A program made the translations under genes and the position numbers. From a virus: 38,574 bases of DNA. The notes below the pieces were generated by a model. The model was not told the origin of the DNA. It searched no databases and saw only the letters and a list, made by a program, of their open reading frames with translations. The stretch covers positions 1 through 38,574 of the IMG/VR virus record IMGVR_UViG_3300045107_000833; one strand, written 5' to 3'. This document shows positions 32,201-38,574 of the stretch, piece after piece; within the stretch, counting starts at the first letter, position 1, and the number at the start of each line of letters is the position of its first letter.

Positions 32201-32665
32201 TCGGCAGATAGCGCCTATGTCGACGTGGTCGCCTCCCGCAGCGGCACGCCGGTGGCGACGGTGCGGGTGACGCTGACAAAGGCAAAGGACGGCGTCTCGC
32301 CGGGCCCGTCCTATCCCGCCATTCAGATCACTGCGGGCACGACGACGTACCCCGATCGGGTGGTGCTGACCAACGGTCAGTCGATCAGTGCCGAGGCTCG
32401 ATATCGCACGCTCGGCGATACTGTGACGGGGAGCGGCAACAGCCTGCAGGTGCAGATCCGGCCCGCCGGCGGCGCTTGGTCGGTGATGACTGGAGGCAGC
32501 AACACACAGAGCAATGGACCTGGCGATCCCGTCACGCTCGGCGTTGGCGCCGCGAGCTTTACGAACGTGAGCGGCGTCACCCAGTCCTATGAGATGCGCA
32601 CGGTGATCGTGAATAATGGCGGCGGCACCGAGCGCCCCGAGCTTTGCTTCCTGAAGATCGGCTGA
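29276..32665 (+). CDS. Tail-tip / host-specificity protein with collagen-like repeats
   Basis: A 1129-aa tail-tip protein in the J / GTA gp15 (megatron) slot. The N-terminal 75 residues are a hydrophobic Ala/Thr/Gly/Val stretch. A hub-like region (about 85-520) contains SAGIPYAMGRTGTAGNIVWR and QDTQAGHLAGYEIQNAREFG. Beta-sandwich-like domains follow. Two collagen-like Gly-X-Y runs are present, GTDGIDGIDGTDG (about 805-817) and GPPGTNGTNGTNGTNGTDG (about 882-900). The C-terminus is beta-rich. It probably binds the receptor. The second run is encoded by a 9-nt tandem repeat and could vary in length. Confidence 0.88.
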   Translation: MSKVVKIAAAVVAVVAITVATAGIGTAPAIGATVTTGTLATGATLTVGTAAVAATGASLFGISAGTLLLASSALSMASGLLAKKPAVTTGSQTVFKADPSAGIPYAMGRTGTAGNIVWRSNSDGWSNKTPNDLSDFVVVHSLGPIDAYESFDADDVVTSFDGAGNAIGAAYRDYMFQRNQLGALPESSALAVQAGISPRPSGWSTSSKLSGLAASMWRLRFDAKGEKFGNGTPKPLWVVRGVKVYDPRLDSTYPGGSGSCRANDESTWVYSENPYLHALTWLLGRTRNGIRVMGVGVPIIAIDVPAFVEGANVADANGWKIGGVVYSVDSKWEVYKAILQAGAGEPLRLGAKISCLVQTPRVSLATIGVDDLAPGEVSVQTTQRQRDRINGVIARYRSEAHGWDMVPSAPIRVPSYVTADGGQRTREIEYPLVQQDTQAGHLAGYEIQNAREFGPISMPLKLRWMGYRPGDCVTVNLPESGLNSQLMLILNRSLEPGGAIVTLTGRSETTAKHAFALGQTAVPPPTPGVSGPPLVPTPASGDWTIAATSVTSGGVTVPALDVRGSAPSSIEEIVFEYRVYTGAGMDPEAGWLAGGAEPPSTTAKIFTSVASGAQYQASVRYRARGASGGRLILGPVATAAWAGVEGASAFTTTLTSMTRAGGKFTATGSGFVLAQARSVELFPQGRVGLVYRGGDLHIGLANPALSDTSPDNFLSLSTPGWWGVGTDWKRHRSYASFLPTGINPAVGQVIEVAHIGTEIRGFINGVDVGTAILTGVPATRSHQLVLIIANAGDFADSVTFSRAGSPGTDGIDGIDGTDGKLVEFIWKRAPTVPTTPTGNGIPAGWSDDPPSGTDPLWMSKAKQELDGTLVAGESWSAPVRHDGPPGTNGTNGTNGTNGTDGFTIAPASAAFSIACASDGTPKAGEFNKVITFVLRQGSGADLAGDAATSFSAPTIVGCTAALSGTRGQTFTISAISADSAYVDVVASRSGTPVATVRVTLTKAKDGVSPGPSYPAIQITAGTTTYPDRVVLTNGQSISAEARYRTLGDTVTGSGNSLQVQIRPAGGAWSVMTGGSNTQSNGPGDPVTLGVGAASFTNVSGVTQSYEMRTVIVNNGGGTERPELCFLKIG
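31940..31966 (+). repeat. 9-nt tandem repeat (3 copies) in the tail-tip gene
   Basis: GGCACGAAC is repeated three times in register, coding Gly-Thr-Asn triplets, and followed by the variant GGAACCGAT. In-frame 9-nt units can change copy number without breaking the gene. Confidence 0.8.
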
Positions 32666-32667
32666 CC

Positions 32668-33078
32668 ATGGCCTTTGCCCTCATTCGCAACAGCGACAAC
32701 GCCTGGCTCGACGGCCCGCTCGAGCAAGCGCCCGCGCCTGAGGAGGGCGAGCGCGTGATAGAGGTGGCCCTGGGTTATCCAGACCGCGTCGCCTGGGTTC
32801 CTGCGAGGGGCGGCTTCGTCGACATCGTCACGGCAGCTCCGCTTCTCACGGTCGGTCGCTTCAAGCTGCTCTTCACATACCAGGAGCGCGCGGCGCTCCG
32901 GGCAGCCGCGCAGACCAGCGACCTGATTGCCGACTTCCTGGACCTGCTGAACGGGTTCACGGACGGGGTGTCTCTGGACGATCCGGTGTTGATCCAGAGC
33001 ATCGAGGCGCTGGTCCCGGCTGGTCTGCTGACCGCTGCGCGCGCCGAAGAGGTTCTCGCGGGCACGACGCCCGCCTGA
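32668..33078 (+). CDS. Hypothetical protein after the tail tip (136 aa)
   Basis: Soluble, mixed alpha/beta. The N-terminal half (MAFALIRNSDNAWLDGPLEQ to about 65) looks beta; the rest is helical (about 68-130, with LADFLDLLNG-like and SIEALVPAGLLTAARAEEVL helices). Comparable proteins after fibre genes are sometimes fibre-assembly factors; I cannot confirm that. ATG 32668 is preferred over ATG 32644, which lies in the previous gene. Confidence 0.65.
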   Translation: MAFALIRNSDNAWLDGPLEQAPAPEEGERVIEVALGYPDRVAWVPARGGFVDIVTAAPLLTVGRFKLLFTYQERAALRAAAQTSDLIADFLDLLNGFTDGVSLDDPVLIQSIEALVPAGLLTAARAEEVLAGTTPA

Positions 33079-33083
33079 CGCCC

Positions 33084-33100
33084 GCCGGCGCGGAGCCGGC
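33084..33100. other. Palindromic hairpin before the lysis-like genes
   Basis: GCCGGC repeated around GCGGA forms a 6-bp stem just after the stop at 33078, followed by CTTATC and a CAGGAG ribosome site. It is too T-poor to call a terminator. Confidence 0.35.
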
Positions 33101-33117
33101 CTTATCAGGAGTCGACC

Positions 33118-33444
33118 ATGAAGTGGATCAAGCCTCTGCTGGGGGCGATGGTGCTCTGCGCCCTCGCCTTCCTCATCATTGCGCCCGTGATGTCCTCGAC
33201 GGCCGCGGCCATGTCGATGGCGGCGACGATCGCCGGAGTGCCGCTCGTTGCTTGGTACGTCGAGACGGCGCCCGCTCATTCCCGCTTGCGAAGGGTGCAG
33301 CTGATGATCGCTGCTGGGCTCGGCATCGCCACCCTCGCCGCTTGCAACCCGACGCCGAAGATCGAGCCGACGCAACCGGTTCCGATCGAACCGTGCAAGC
33401 CCGGGAACCCGGAGTGCACCTGGCCCGACGGCCAGCCGAAATAG
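33118..33444 (+). CDS. Membrane protein with internal lipobox (108 aa)
   Basis: Two hydrophobic segments (about 7-27 and 30-48) are followed by a basic RLRR stretch (56-59). A third hydrophobic stretch then ends in LAAC (about 72-75), and a proline-rich tail with two more Cys follows. The last part looks like a lipoprotein signal and mature Pro-rich peptide, as in o-spanins, but it is fused behind membrane helices. An internal ATG at 33304 could also start a short lipoprotein. The protein may be a lysis component; this is inferred from position and motif. Confidence 0.62.
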   Translation: MKWIKPLLGAMVLCALAFLIIAPVMSSTAAAMSMAATIAGVPLVAWYVETAPAHSRLRRVQLMIAAGLGIATLAACNPTPKIEPTQPVPIEPCKPGNPECTWPDGQPK

Positions 33445-33473
33445 CCTGAAACTCCAACGGGGGGACGATTGCC

Positions 33474-33833
33474 ATGACCAACCGCGAAGCCGCGGTCCTG
33501 TGGGTGCTCGCATATGGCGCAGCGCTCTCCGCCTTCGTGGCGCGCATCGTCTACCTGTTGGGGGTGGTCACGATCGAGCCACCGCTCGAGCCGGATGCTG
33601 TGAGGCTCTGGCAGCGCAAGCGGCGCTGGCTCGTCGCTTCCGAGTTCGCCGCATTGCCGATGTTCGCAACGCTGTCGGTACTCGCGGTTGCACAGGGCTG
33701 GCTCTCGCCCGTCGCCGCGGTGATCGCGGCGCTGGCCAGCGGCGCACTCGGCTTCGCCTTCTTCGTGCACGCCCTCGAGACGGTCGTGCGCAACCGGCTG
33801 AATGTCAAAGGAGCGCAGCATGCTGAGCGGTGA
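33474..33833 (+). CDS. Three-helix membrane protein, holin candidate (119 aa)
   Basis: Hydrophobic segments at about 8-30, 54-74 and 78-99, separated by a charged loop (RLWQRKRRW, about 44-52), with a basic C-terminus. The topology and position, close upstream of the endolysin gene, are those of a class I holin. No family signature recognised. A GGGGGA ribosome site precedes the ATG. Confidence 0.6.
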   Translation: MTNREAAVLWVLAYGAALSAFVARIVYLLGVVTIEPPLEPDAVRLWQRKRRWLVASEFAALPMFATLSVLAVAQGWLSPVAAVIAALASGALGFAFFVHALETVVRNRLNVKGAQHAER

Positions 33834-34044
33834 CGCGCAGATCGTCCTCACGGGCGTCGCGACCTTGTCCCTCGCCACTTCGATCGGCCTGGCCGTGAAT
33901 GGAGTTCGCACCCCTCGCGTCATCCGCGACGCCTTCGAGGCCGCGGCTGAGACGCTTAGGTCGATCGCGCCGCCGCCTGACGATCCCGAACTGAGCGCGC
34001 TGCTCGAGCAGATCGACGCTCCTGCAAAGGACGACACGAAATGA
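33820..34044 (+). CDS. Small protein with N-terminal membrane segment (74 aa)
   Basis: ATG 33820 is chosen over ATG 33802 because AAAGGAG sits 6-7 nt upstream of it. It overlaps the previous gene by 14 nt. One hydrophobic segment (about 6-26) precedes a charged helical tail (30-74), a single-span topology. It overlaps the endolysin start by 4 nt. It could be a holin, antiholin or i-spanin-like protein, but the coiled coil is short. Confidence 0.62.
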   Translation: MLSGDAQIVLTGVATLSLATSIGLAVNGVRTPRVIRDAFEAAAETLRSIAPPPDDPELSALLEQIDAPAKDDTK

Positions 34045-34661
34045 GCATCACCTGGGCCGACGTGCAGCGTCGGATCGGAGTCGAGCCTGACGGCGTGCCC
34101 GGCCCCCAAACGCTGGCCGCAATCGCGCGCGAGCTCGGGCTCGTCGACAGCAAGCTTGCCTGGGGTGCGAAAGTCAGCCCAGCCTTTCGCGCGGAGGTAC
34201 GGTCCATCGCCGCCGAGCTCGGCTGCGATCCGAGCGACCTGATGACGTGCATGGCCTGGGAGAGCGGCCGCACCTTCAGCGCGAGCGTCCGCAACATGGC
34301 CGGAAGCGGGGCCACCGGACTGATCCAGTTCATGCCTGCGACCGCGCGCGGGCTCGGCACCACGACTGATCGCCTCGCCGCACTGACTGCAGAAGAGCAG
34401 CTCGACTACGTCGCCGATTATTTCCGCCCATTCCGCGGCCGGCTGAACAACCTCGGCGACCTCTACATGGCGATCCTCTGGCCTGCCGGCGTCGGCAAGC
34501 CGGATAGCTTCGTGCTCTGGGACCGCGCCACTCGGCCGACGACATACCGTCAGAACATGGGCCTCGACGTGAACCGCGACGGCGCGATCACTCGGGGCGA
34601 GTGCATGGTGAAGCTCAATGCCATGAAAGCCGAAGGGCTCCGGCCGGAGAACCTGGCGTGA
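34041..34661 (+). CDS. Endolysin: lytic transglycosylase with EF-hand-like loop
   Basis: A 206-aa muralytic enzyme. The N-terminus resembles a small peptidoglycan-binding module (GVPGPQTLAAIA, 18-29). A transglycosylase SLT-like domain has catalytic Glu74 in MAWESGRTF and the GLIQFMPATA block (93-102). Near the C-terminus DVNRDGAITRGE (176-187) fits the 12-residue EF-hand calcium loop perfectly. No signal peptide, so it needs a holin; several candidates flank it. It should cleave glycan strands at lysis. Confidence 0.9.
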   Translation: MSITWADVQRRIGVEPDGVPGPQTLAAIARELGLVDSKLAWGAKVSPAFRAEVRSIAAELGCDPSDLMTCMAWESGRTFSASVRNMAGSGATGLIQFMPATARGLGTTTDRLAALTAEEQLDYVADYFRPFRGRLNNLGDLYMAILWPAGVGKPDSFVLWDRATRPTTYRQNMGLDVNRDGAITRGECMVKLNAMKAEGLRPENLA

Positions 34662-34783
34662 GCCCCGACCAAGAGGCCCGCCTGATCGCGCGAGCCGGCC
34701 TCGGCTGCGCCTTCGCCATAATCGTCCTGATCGCGCTTGGCGCCGGCATGGCTCTCGCCGCCGCCCGTCTGATGGAGATCTAG
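34658..34783 (+). CDS. Very small membrane protein (41 aa)
   Basis: GTG at 34658 overlaps the endolysin stop (GTGA). One hydrophobic helix covers about residues 12-35 after an acidic/basic N-terminus (VSPDQEARLIARAG). Size and placement fit a lysis accessory (antiholin- or holin-like) protein; no family recognised. Confidence 0.6.
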   Translation: MSPDQEARLIARAGLGCAFAIIVLIALGAGMALAAARLMEI

Positions 34784-34786
34784 CCC

Positions 34787-35008
34787 ATGCCCCGCGTGCC
34801 CTACCTGCGCGTGATCCTGACCGTCTGTGCCGCTGCGCTGGCGGGCTACGCCGCCCTCTCCGCCTGGGTTGTCCTGGTGTCGAAAGACCCGGCGATGATC
34901 GGCGACGTGATCGGCACCTGGAAGAGCTTCGCCGTCGCCGCCGTCATGTTCTGGATCGGCTCCTCGAGCGGCGGAAAGTCCACGATCGACAAGGGAGACC
35001 AGCAATGA
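34787..35008 (+). CDS. Two-helix membrane protein, holin-like (73 aa)
   Basis: Two hydrophobic segments, about 6-31 and 45-59, with a short loop SKDPAMIGDVIGTWK, and a Gly/Ser/Lys-rich C-terminus. Many phage proteins of this form (two spans, then GSSSGGK) lie beside endolysins and are annotated as holin-like. It overlaps the next gene by 4 nt. Confidence 0.65.
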   Translation: MPRVPYLRVILTVCAAALAGYAALSAWVVLVSKDPAMIGDVIGTWKSFAVAAVMFWIGSSSGGKSTIDKGDQQ

Positions 35009-35193
35009 AGAACCTGATCCTCGCCGCCTGCGCGCTCGCGCTCTGCAGCTGCGCTACCGCCGGCGCAGTCGTCGGCCCACGCCCGGGGGAGACGCCCTGC
35101 GACTATGGCCGCCGCGTGCTCGATGAGGCGCAGCGCCGGCTCGACCAGGCGCAGGCTGCAGCCGGCACCGTCTGCACCCTCGCCGGCCAGTGA
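35005..35193 (+). CDS. Small lipoprotein (62 aa)
   Basis: MKNLILAACALALCSC is a lipoprotein signal peptide, with Cys16 the likely acylated residue (LCSC). The mature part is about 46 residues with a predicted helix (RRVLDEAQRRLDQAQAAAG) and two more Cys. Position at the end of the lysis set and lipid anchoring suggest an outer-membrane spanin subunit, but the proline-rich character of Rz1 is weak. ATGA overlap with the preceding gene. Confidence 0.68.
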   Translation: MKNLILAACALALCSCATAGAVVGPRPGETPCDYGRRVLDEAQRRLDQAQAAAGTVCTLAGQ

Positions 35194-35201
35194 AGCCGGT
35201 G

Positions 35202-35218
35202 CGCCGCTGAACGGCGGC
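35202..35218. other. Small hairpin before the second fibre module
   Basis: A 5-bp stem of CGCCG with CGGCG (35202-35206, 35212-35216), or an alternative GCCGC/GCGGC pairing running to 35218, lies in the 76-nt gap after the lipoprotein gene. No T-run. The next gene has its own AAGAGGAAA ribosome site. Confidence 0.25.
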
Positions 35219-35269
35219 GGGAAACGTCCAGCGGCCGAGCCGCCCAGCTCTTAAGAAGAGGAAATCAGA

Positions 35270-36202
35270 ATGGCCGACCAGATCATCGCAGTCATGTCCG
35301 GCTTGCCGAAGCGATATCAGGACATGGGCGACGGTACGTTCGCGGAAGTCGTAGTCGCGGCCGGTGGCGGCGGGGGTGGCGCGGCGAACGATCGCGAGCT
35401 GATCACGCTCGTCTTTCGCGTCACCACCGCATTCAGCGGGGCGAGCGTTGGCGACCTGCTGACGCTGACCCAGATCCTCGACGTAGACGGTGCCGCCGCG
35501 TCGGTCGCGACGGTCTGGCGCAACCAGACGACGGGGGCTGATCTCGGCTCCGCACCGTCCTTCGCCAACGTCGAGCTAGCCGGCAGCGGCGGCAGTGCGA
35601 CCGCGGCGAAGCAGGACACCATCATCGGCCTGATTGACACGCTCGAAGCGCTGGTAACTGGCGTCCAGACCCGGCTCGATGCTGCCAATGCGTCGCTCGA
35701 CGCGATCGAAGCTCAGTCGATCAGCACAGCTGCCGTCCTGACCTCAAGTGACTCAAGCGCGGCGTCGGTTATCCCGAACCTGGACACGGCCGCCTATACT
35801 GCCGGTGACGTTCTTTTCACCGCGGCCGAGATCGCGAATGCGGTTAACTCAGGTAAGGCCGCTCTATTGGCCGGCGTCACGGTGATCGACAAGGATGATC
35901 AGGCCGCAGCTGGCCTCGACCTGTATTTCTTCTCGATCGGCACGGCGAGCATGGGCGCGCGCAATGCCCCAGCAACCTCAATCACAGATGCGGATGCCGA
36001 CAAGTTCCTCGGCCGCGTGTCGATCGCTTCAGCGGATTGGGAAGATGTGGGGGGAGCGAAGATCGCGCGCGTCAATGCTGGCAACATACCGCTCGTCGGG
36101 GAGGGCTCGCCCAATACCTCGGTCTGGGTGATCGGGGTCACCCGCGGCACGCCTACACAGACCGCGAACGGGATCGTCGTCCGTCCGTTCATTGTCCGCT
36201 GA
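35270..36202 (+). CDS. Structural / fibre-like protein (310 aa)
   Basis: It starts MADQIIAVMSGLPKRYQDMG followed by DGTFAEVV, a pattern I associate with fibre-related structural proteins of alphaproteobacterial phages. A glycine run (about 32-37), a helical stretch (about 115-150, with TRLDAANASLDAIEAQ) and beta-rich C-terminal part follow. It may be a fibre or head-decoration component. It is the first of three genes placed after the lysis cassette. Confidence 0.65.
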   Translation: MADQIIAVMSGLPKRYQDMGDGTFAEVVVAAGGGGGGAANDRELITLVFRVTTAFSGASVGDLLTLTQILDVDGAAASVATVWRNQTTGADLGSAPSFANVELAGSGGSATAAKQDTIIGLIDTLEALVTGVQTRLDAANASLDAIEAQSISTAAVLTSSDSSAASVIPNLDTAAYTAGDVLFTAAEIANAVNSGKAALLAGVTVIDKDDQAAAGLDLYFFSIGTASMGARNAPATSITDADADKFLGRVSIASADWEDVGGAKIARVNAGNIPLVGEGSPNTSVWVIGVTRGTPTQTANGIVVRPFIVR

Positions 36203-36210
36203 GACTCCGG

Positions 36211-37002
36211 ATGGCTCGCTTCGGATCTCCGATGTTGGCGCAGATCCTCGGCGCTGGGGTTTTCACCTCAACGCCCACACCTGCGCCGGCGCCGTCCGGC
36301 ACCGACCCGCTGACGTTGTCGCCGATCGCTGCTTGGGATTTCTCCCGATCAGTGTTGGCCGTTAACAATGACGGAACGGGTGGTACGCCTTCGGTTGGTG
36401 CGGAAGTCTACTATCTGGCTGACCTGGTAGGGACAAAGCACGCGCGGCGCATCGCAGGTGCCGCGCCCATCCGCCGAACCGACGCAACGCTCTCGCGCGA
36501 CTATGGCGAGTGGACGAACAGCGGCGCGGCTCGCTTGCAATCTGACGCGTTCACCCAGGCCTCGCCTTTCGAGATCTTCTGGGTCGTTCGCCCGCGCTCT
36601 GGCACGGCTCCGGCGGGCTGGAAAGCTGACGCCTATCTCGGCTCGTCGCGTGATGGCTATTCTGCGGCGGCGCTACAGAAGACAGCCAGCCCGAGCATTG
36701 TCGGCTTCGATGGCGCAAGCCAAAGCGCCGAAACCGACATGGCTTTAGGGGCTTGGCATGTTGTCAATCTGATCCTCGACGCCACCGATAGCTTGCAGGT
36801 CGACAATCAAACCGCCGTTACCGGCAACTTTGGGTCGGCGGGGATCTCGGGCGGCTACAACCTCGGCAACGGTCCCGATACGGATAGCAATCGCGCCGGC
36901 GATTACGACTGGATGGCCTGCTACATCATGCCGCTCCTGTCTTCGGGCAATCGCGCTGGCGTGAAGACATTCCTCGGCGCTCGCGTCGGTCTCAACCTCT
37001 AA
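36211..37002 (+). CDS. LamG/concanavalin-like jelly-roll protein (263 aa)
   Basis: After a Pro/Thr/Ala-rich N-terminal linker (about 22-35), the remainder reads as a beta-sandwich of the LamG/ConA type: WDFSRSVLAVNN, FEIFWVVRPRSG, ALGAWHVVNLILD and SLQVDNQTAVTGNFGSAG. Such domains bind sugars, suggesting a receptor-binding role on the virion. ATG 36211 is chosen; the upstream in-frame sequence overlaps the previous gene. Confidence 0.72.
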   Translation: MARFGSPMLAQILGAGVFTSTPTPAPAPSGTDPLTLSPIAAWDFSRSVLAVNNDGTGGTPSVGAEVYYLADLVGTKHARRIAGAAPIRRTDATLSRDYGEWTNSGAARLQSDAFTQASPFEIFWVVRPRSGTAPAGWKADAYLGSSRDGYSAAALQKTASPSIVGFDGASQSAETDMALGAWHVVNLILDATDSLQVDNQTAVTGNFGSAGISGGYNLGNGPDTDSNRAGDYDWMACYIMPLLSSGNRAGVKTFLGARVGLNL

Positions 37003-37014
37003 CTGGGGCTCCCC

Positions 37015-38574
37015 ATGTCCAACATCCGTCTCCGCCTTCGAGGCGGCCGATATGTCGCGCCTGGGGCGCCGGCGCCCGCCGCCCGCTATTCTGACGCCAA
37101 TACGCCGGCCGGCGGCATCACGCTGCGCGCCGGACTTCTTGCACGCCAGGCATCGGACGAGTGGCCCGGTGCAGTCGGGCTGCCGACACACTCGGGCAGC
37201 GTGGCGAATGCGGACGCACTGATCACAGAGATCAACAACATTAAGGCAGCGCTGCCGGCCAATAACTCGAATCGCTACCTGCTGGAGGTCGAAGACGGCA
37301 CCGCCGGCGGCTGGCTCAAGTCGCCCGACACGAGCGGCTTCGGTCACGCCAATTTCTGGCTCGGCACGAGCGACTTCTCGGCCGGCGGGGGCTGGTTAAA
37401 GATCGCGCCGAAGGCCGGGAACAATCCACTGCTTGGGATGCAGTTCTATTTCAACGGCGGGCGTGGCATCGAGTTCAACGGAATCCGGAACTGCGGCACG
37501 AGCAAGGTCGGCGCTTCGCTGCCAGCCATCTATCAGGGCCGAAATGGCTCGATGGATAGCATCTTAAACGTGCCTCTGCTCAAGTTTGTGAACTGCCAGA
37601 CCGGCGGCTTCCTCCGCCCAGGCGCCGTGGACACGGACTGGAACACGTGGATGATCGGGATGCAGTTCTACACTGCCTCGCAGCTCATCCTTGAGAACCT
37701 GCTGTTCCATGGTCTGAGCGTCTGCGTAAGCGGGGCGCCGGCTTACCTGCGTGCCGACAACATCGAGTTTCGTAAGTTCCTGAACATGGGCTTCCAGCTG
37801 GCCAATGGCTACAGCGGACTGGAGTATCCGGCCGGAAGCGTGCCAGACTGGAACCGCTGGATTATCCGTGAGATCCTTTACCGAGATCCGTTCGATCGTG
37901 TTGATCTTACCCAGCCGACCAATGATCTCGACACCTTCCATCGCGACCTGATCCAAATCCTTCAGGGTGTCCCAGGCTACGGCATTCGCCTTCTGCTCGA
38001 GGATGTCGTCATGAACGACAGCTCGCGTATTGACGCCCTGTTCGAGGGTGGGACCAAGTGGCGCACCGAAGGCACAAGCTTCTTTCGTATCAACTTCGAT
38101 GGTCTCATTGAGGCGATCCTCGGCTTCAACGTCGCCTTCAATCAGCAGGTCACGGGCATTGACGCACGAGGGGGGCCGGGCTCGAAGATTTACGACATCC
38201 AGAACACGCTTCTTGGTCCGGCTGCGATTCCGCCGAACACGAACGAACTCTACCTTCAGCGGACGGTCGCGTACAACGCGGCGGAGATTTACGTGCGCAA
38301 CCAGGTTGCCGGTGACGTCCCGATTATTGCGACGGGGAGTCCGACGATCGACAATCAGGGCTTCAAGCAGTGTCGATGGGGTCCGACCGCAGTCGCTGGC
38401 GAGCGCTATGGTGACTTGTTCAACGGAACCTTTGCTCAGGATCCGTCGATGCGGAACTACTGGTTTCACACGCTCGACGACGACGCCACGCTGTCTGTCG
38501 CGGCCTACAAATCAGCCGCTCGCGCGCTCGCTACTGCAAAAATTGGTACCGCTTGGGGCTGGCGCGCACCCTGA
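37015..38574 (+). CDS. Tail spike/fibre-like protein (519 aa)
   Basis: A complete frame ending on the last base of the window. A short basic, Pro/Ala-rich N-terminus (1-30) precedes a long beta-rich region with Asn/Gly/Ile-rich steps (for example FYFNGGRGIEFNGIRNCGTS and LILENLLFHGLSVCVSG). This resembles a right-handed parallel beta-helix such as those of tail spikes. The C-terminal 60 residues have mixed character (RYGDLFNGTFAQDPSMRNYW). Receptor recognition or polysaccharide depolymerisation is possible, but I see no certain catalytic triad. Confidence 0.72.
   Translation: MSNIRLRLRGGRYVAPGAPAPAARYSDANTPAGGITLRAGLLARQASDEWPGAVGLPTHSGSVANADALITEINNIKAALPANNSNRYLLEVEDGTAGGWLKSPDTSGFGHANFWLGTSDFSAGGGWLKIAPKAGNNPLLGMQFYFNGGRGIEFNGIRNCGTSKVGASLPAIYQGRNGSMDSILNVPLLKFVNCQTGGFLRPGAVDTDWNTWMIGMQFYTASQLILENLLFHGLSVCVSGAPAYLRADNIEFRKFLNMGFQLANGYSGLEYPAGSVPDWNRWIIREILYRDPFDRVDLTQPTNDLDTFHRDLIQILQGVPGYGIRLLLEDVVMNDSSRIDALFEGGTKWRTEGTSFFRINFDGLIEAILGFNVAFNQQVTGIDARGGPGSKIYDIQNTLLGPAAIPPNTNELYLQRTVAYNAAEIYVRNQVAGDVPIIATGSPTIDNQGFKQCRWGPTAVAGERYGDLFNGTFAQDPSMRNYWFHTLDDDATLSVAAYKSAARALATAKIGTAWGWRAP

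Noticed and set aside
38400-38574. Right attachment site (attR)
   Set aside because: No copy of the tRNA-Gly 3' end or its T-arm is present near the right edge; the window ends inside the phage.
35270-38574. Diversity-generating retroelement for the fibre genes
   Set aside because: No reverse transcriptase and no template/variable repeat pair is visible in the window.

Overview
This window is the left and central part, and probably nearly all, of a temperate siphophage (prophage) genome. The GC content is high and third codon positions are GC-rich. Together with the gene families and the tail-gene order, this points to an alphaproteobacterial host, most likely a sphingomonad. That host call is inferred from style and family, not from a database search. 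The window opens inside the 3' half of a tRNA-Gly(TCC) gene, the likely attachment site, and ends exactly on the stop codon of a tail-fibre-like gene. The second attachment site, attR, is not inside the window.

Layout. (1) 1-3389, leftward: a compact operon of seven overlapping genes that ends in a large serine integrase. The integrase C-terminus is encoded by the antisense of the tRNA. The operon also carries a cupin-like protein, a small membrane protein and several small unknown proteins. (2) 3390-4313: the immunity region, with an S24-type repressor reading left, a Cro-like gene reading right, and 18-bp operators of consensus TGTTnGC-N4-GCnAACA in both control regions. In the leftward promoter the operator fills the -35/-10 spacer. 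(3) 4313-15240, rightward: early genes, including regulators, a DUF5131 (Gp37/Gp68) protein, a C5-cytosine methyltransferase whose recognition region is built of about seven degenerate repeats, a DUF4326 protein, an N6-type methyltransferase, a zinc-ribbon protein, a 987-aa primase-polymerase/SF3 helicase and a DUF6362-like protein. A cluster of short repeats lies between the last two. (4) 15395-32665: packaging and morphogenesis, in the order HNH nuclease, TerS, TerL, portal, S49 protease, HK97-type capsid, connectors, tail tube, chaperones, tape measure, four tail-tip genes. This order closely parallels the gene transfer agent (RcGTA) head-tail cluster. (5) 32668-35193: a lysis-like set of small membrane proteins, a transglycosylase endolysin with an EF-hand-like loop, and a small lipoprotein. 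(6) 35270-38574: three further fibre or receptor-binding candidates placed after the lysis genes.

How it works together. The repressor probably silences the leftward integration operon and the rightward early operon through shared operators. On induction, the primase-helicase replicates the DNA and the methyltransferases mark it. HNH, TerS and TerL package it into an HK97 head, a long tail is built around the tape measure, and the lysis cassette releases the phage. No stretch over 300 bases lacks a gene. The longer intergenic gaps (14561-14751, 15241-15394, 15749-15990) hold repeats and RNA-hairpin candidates, listed below.
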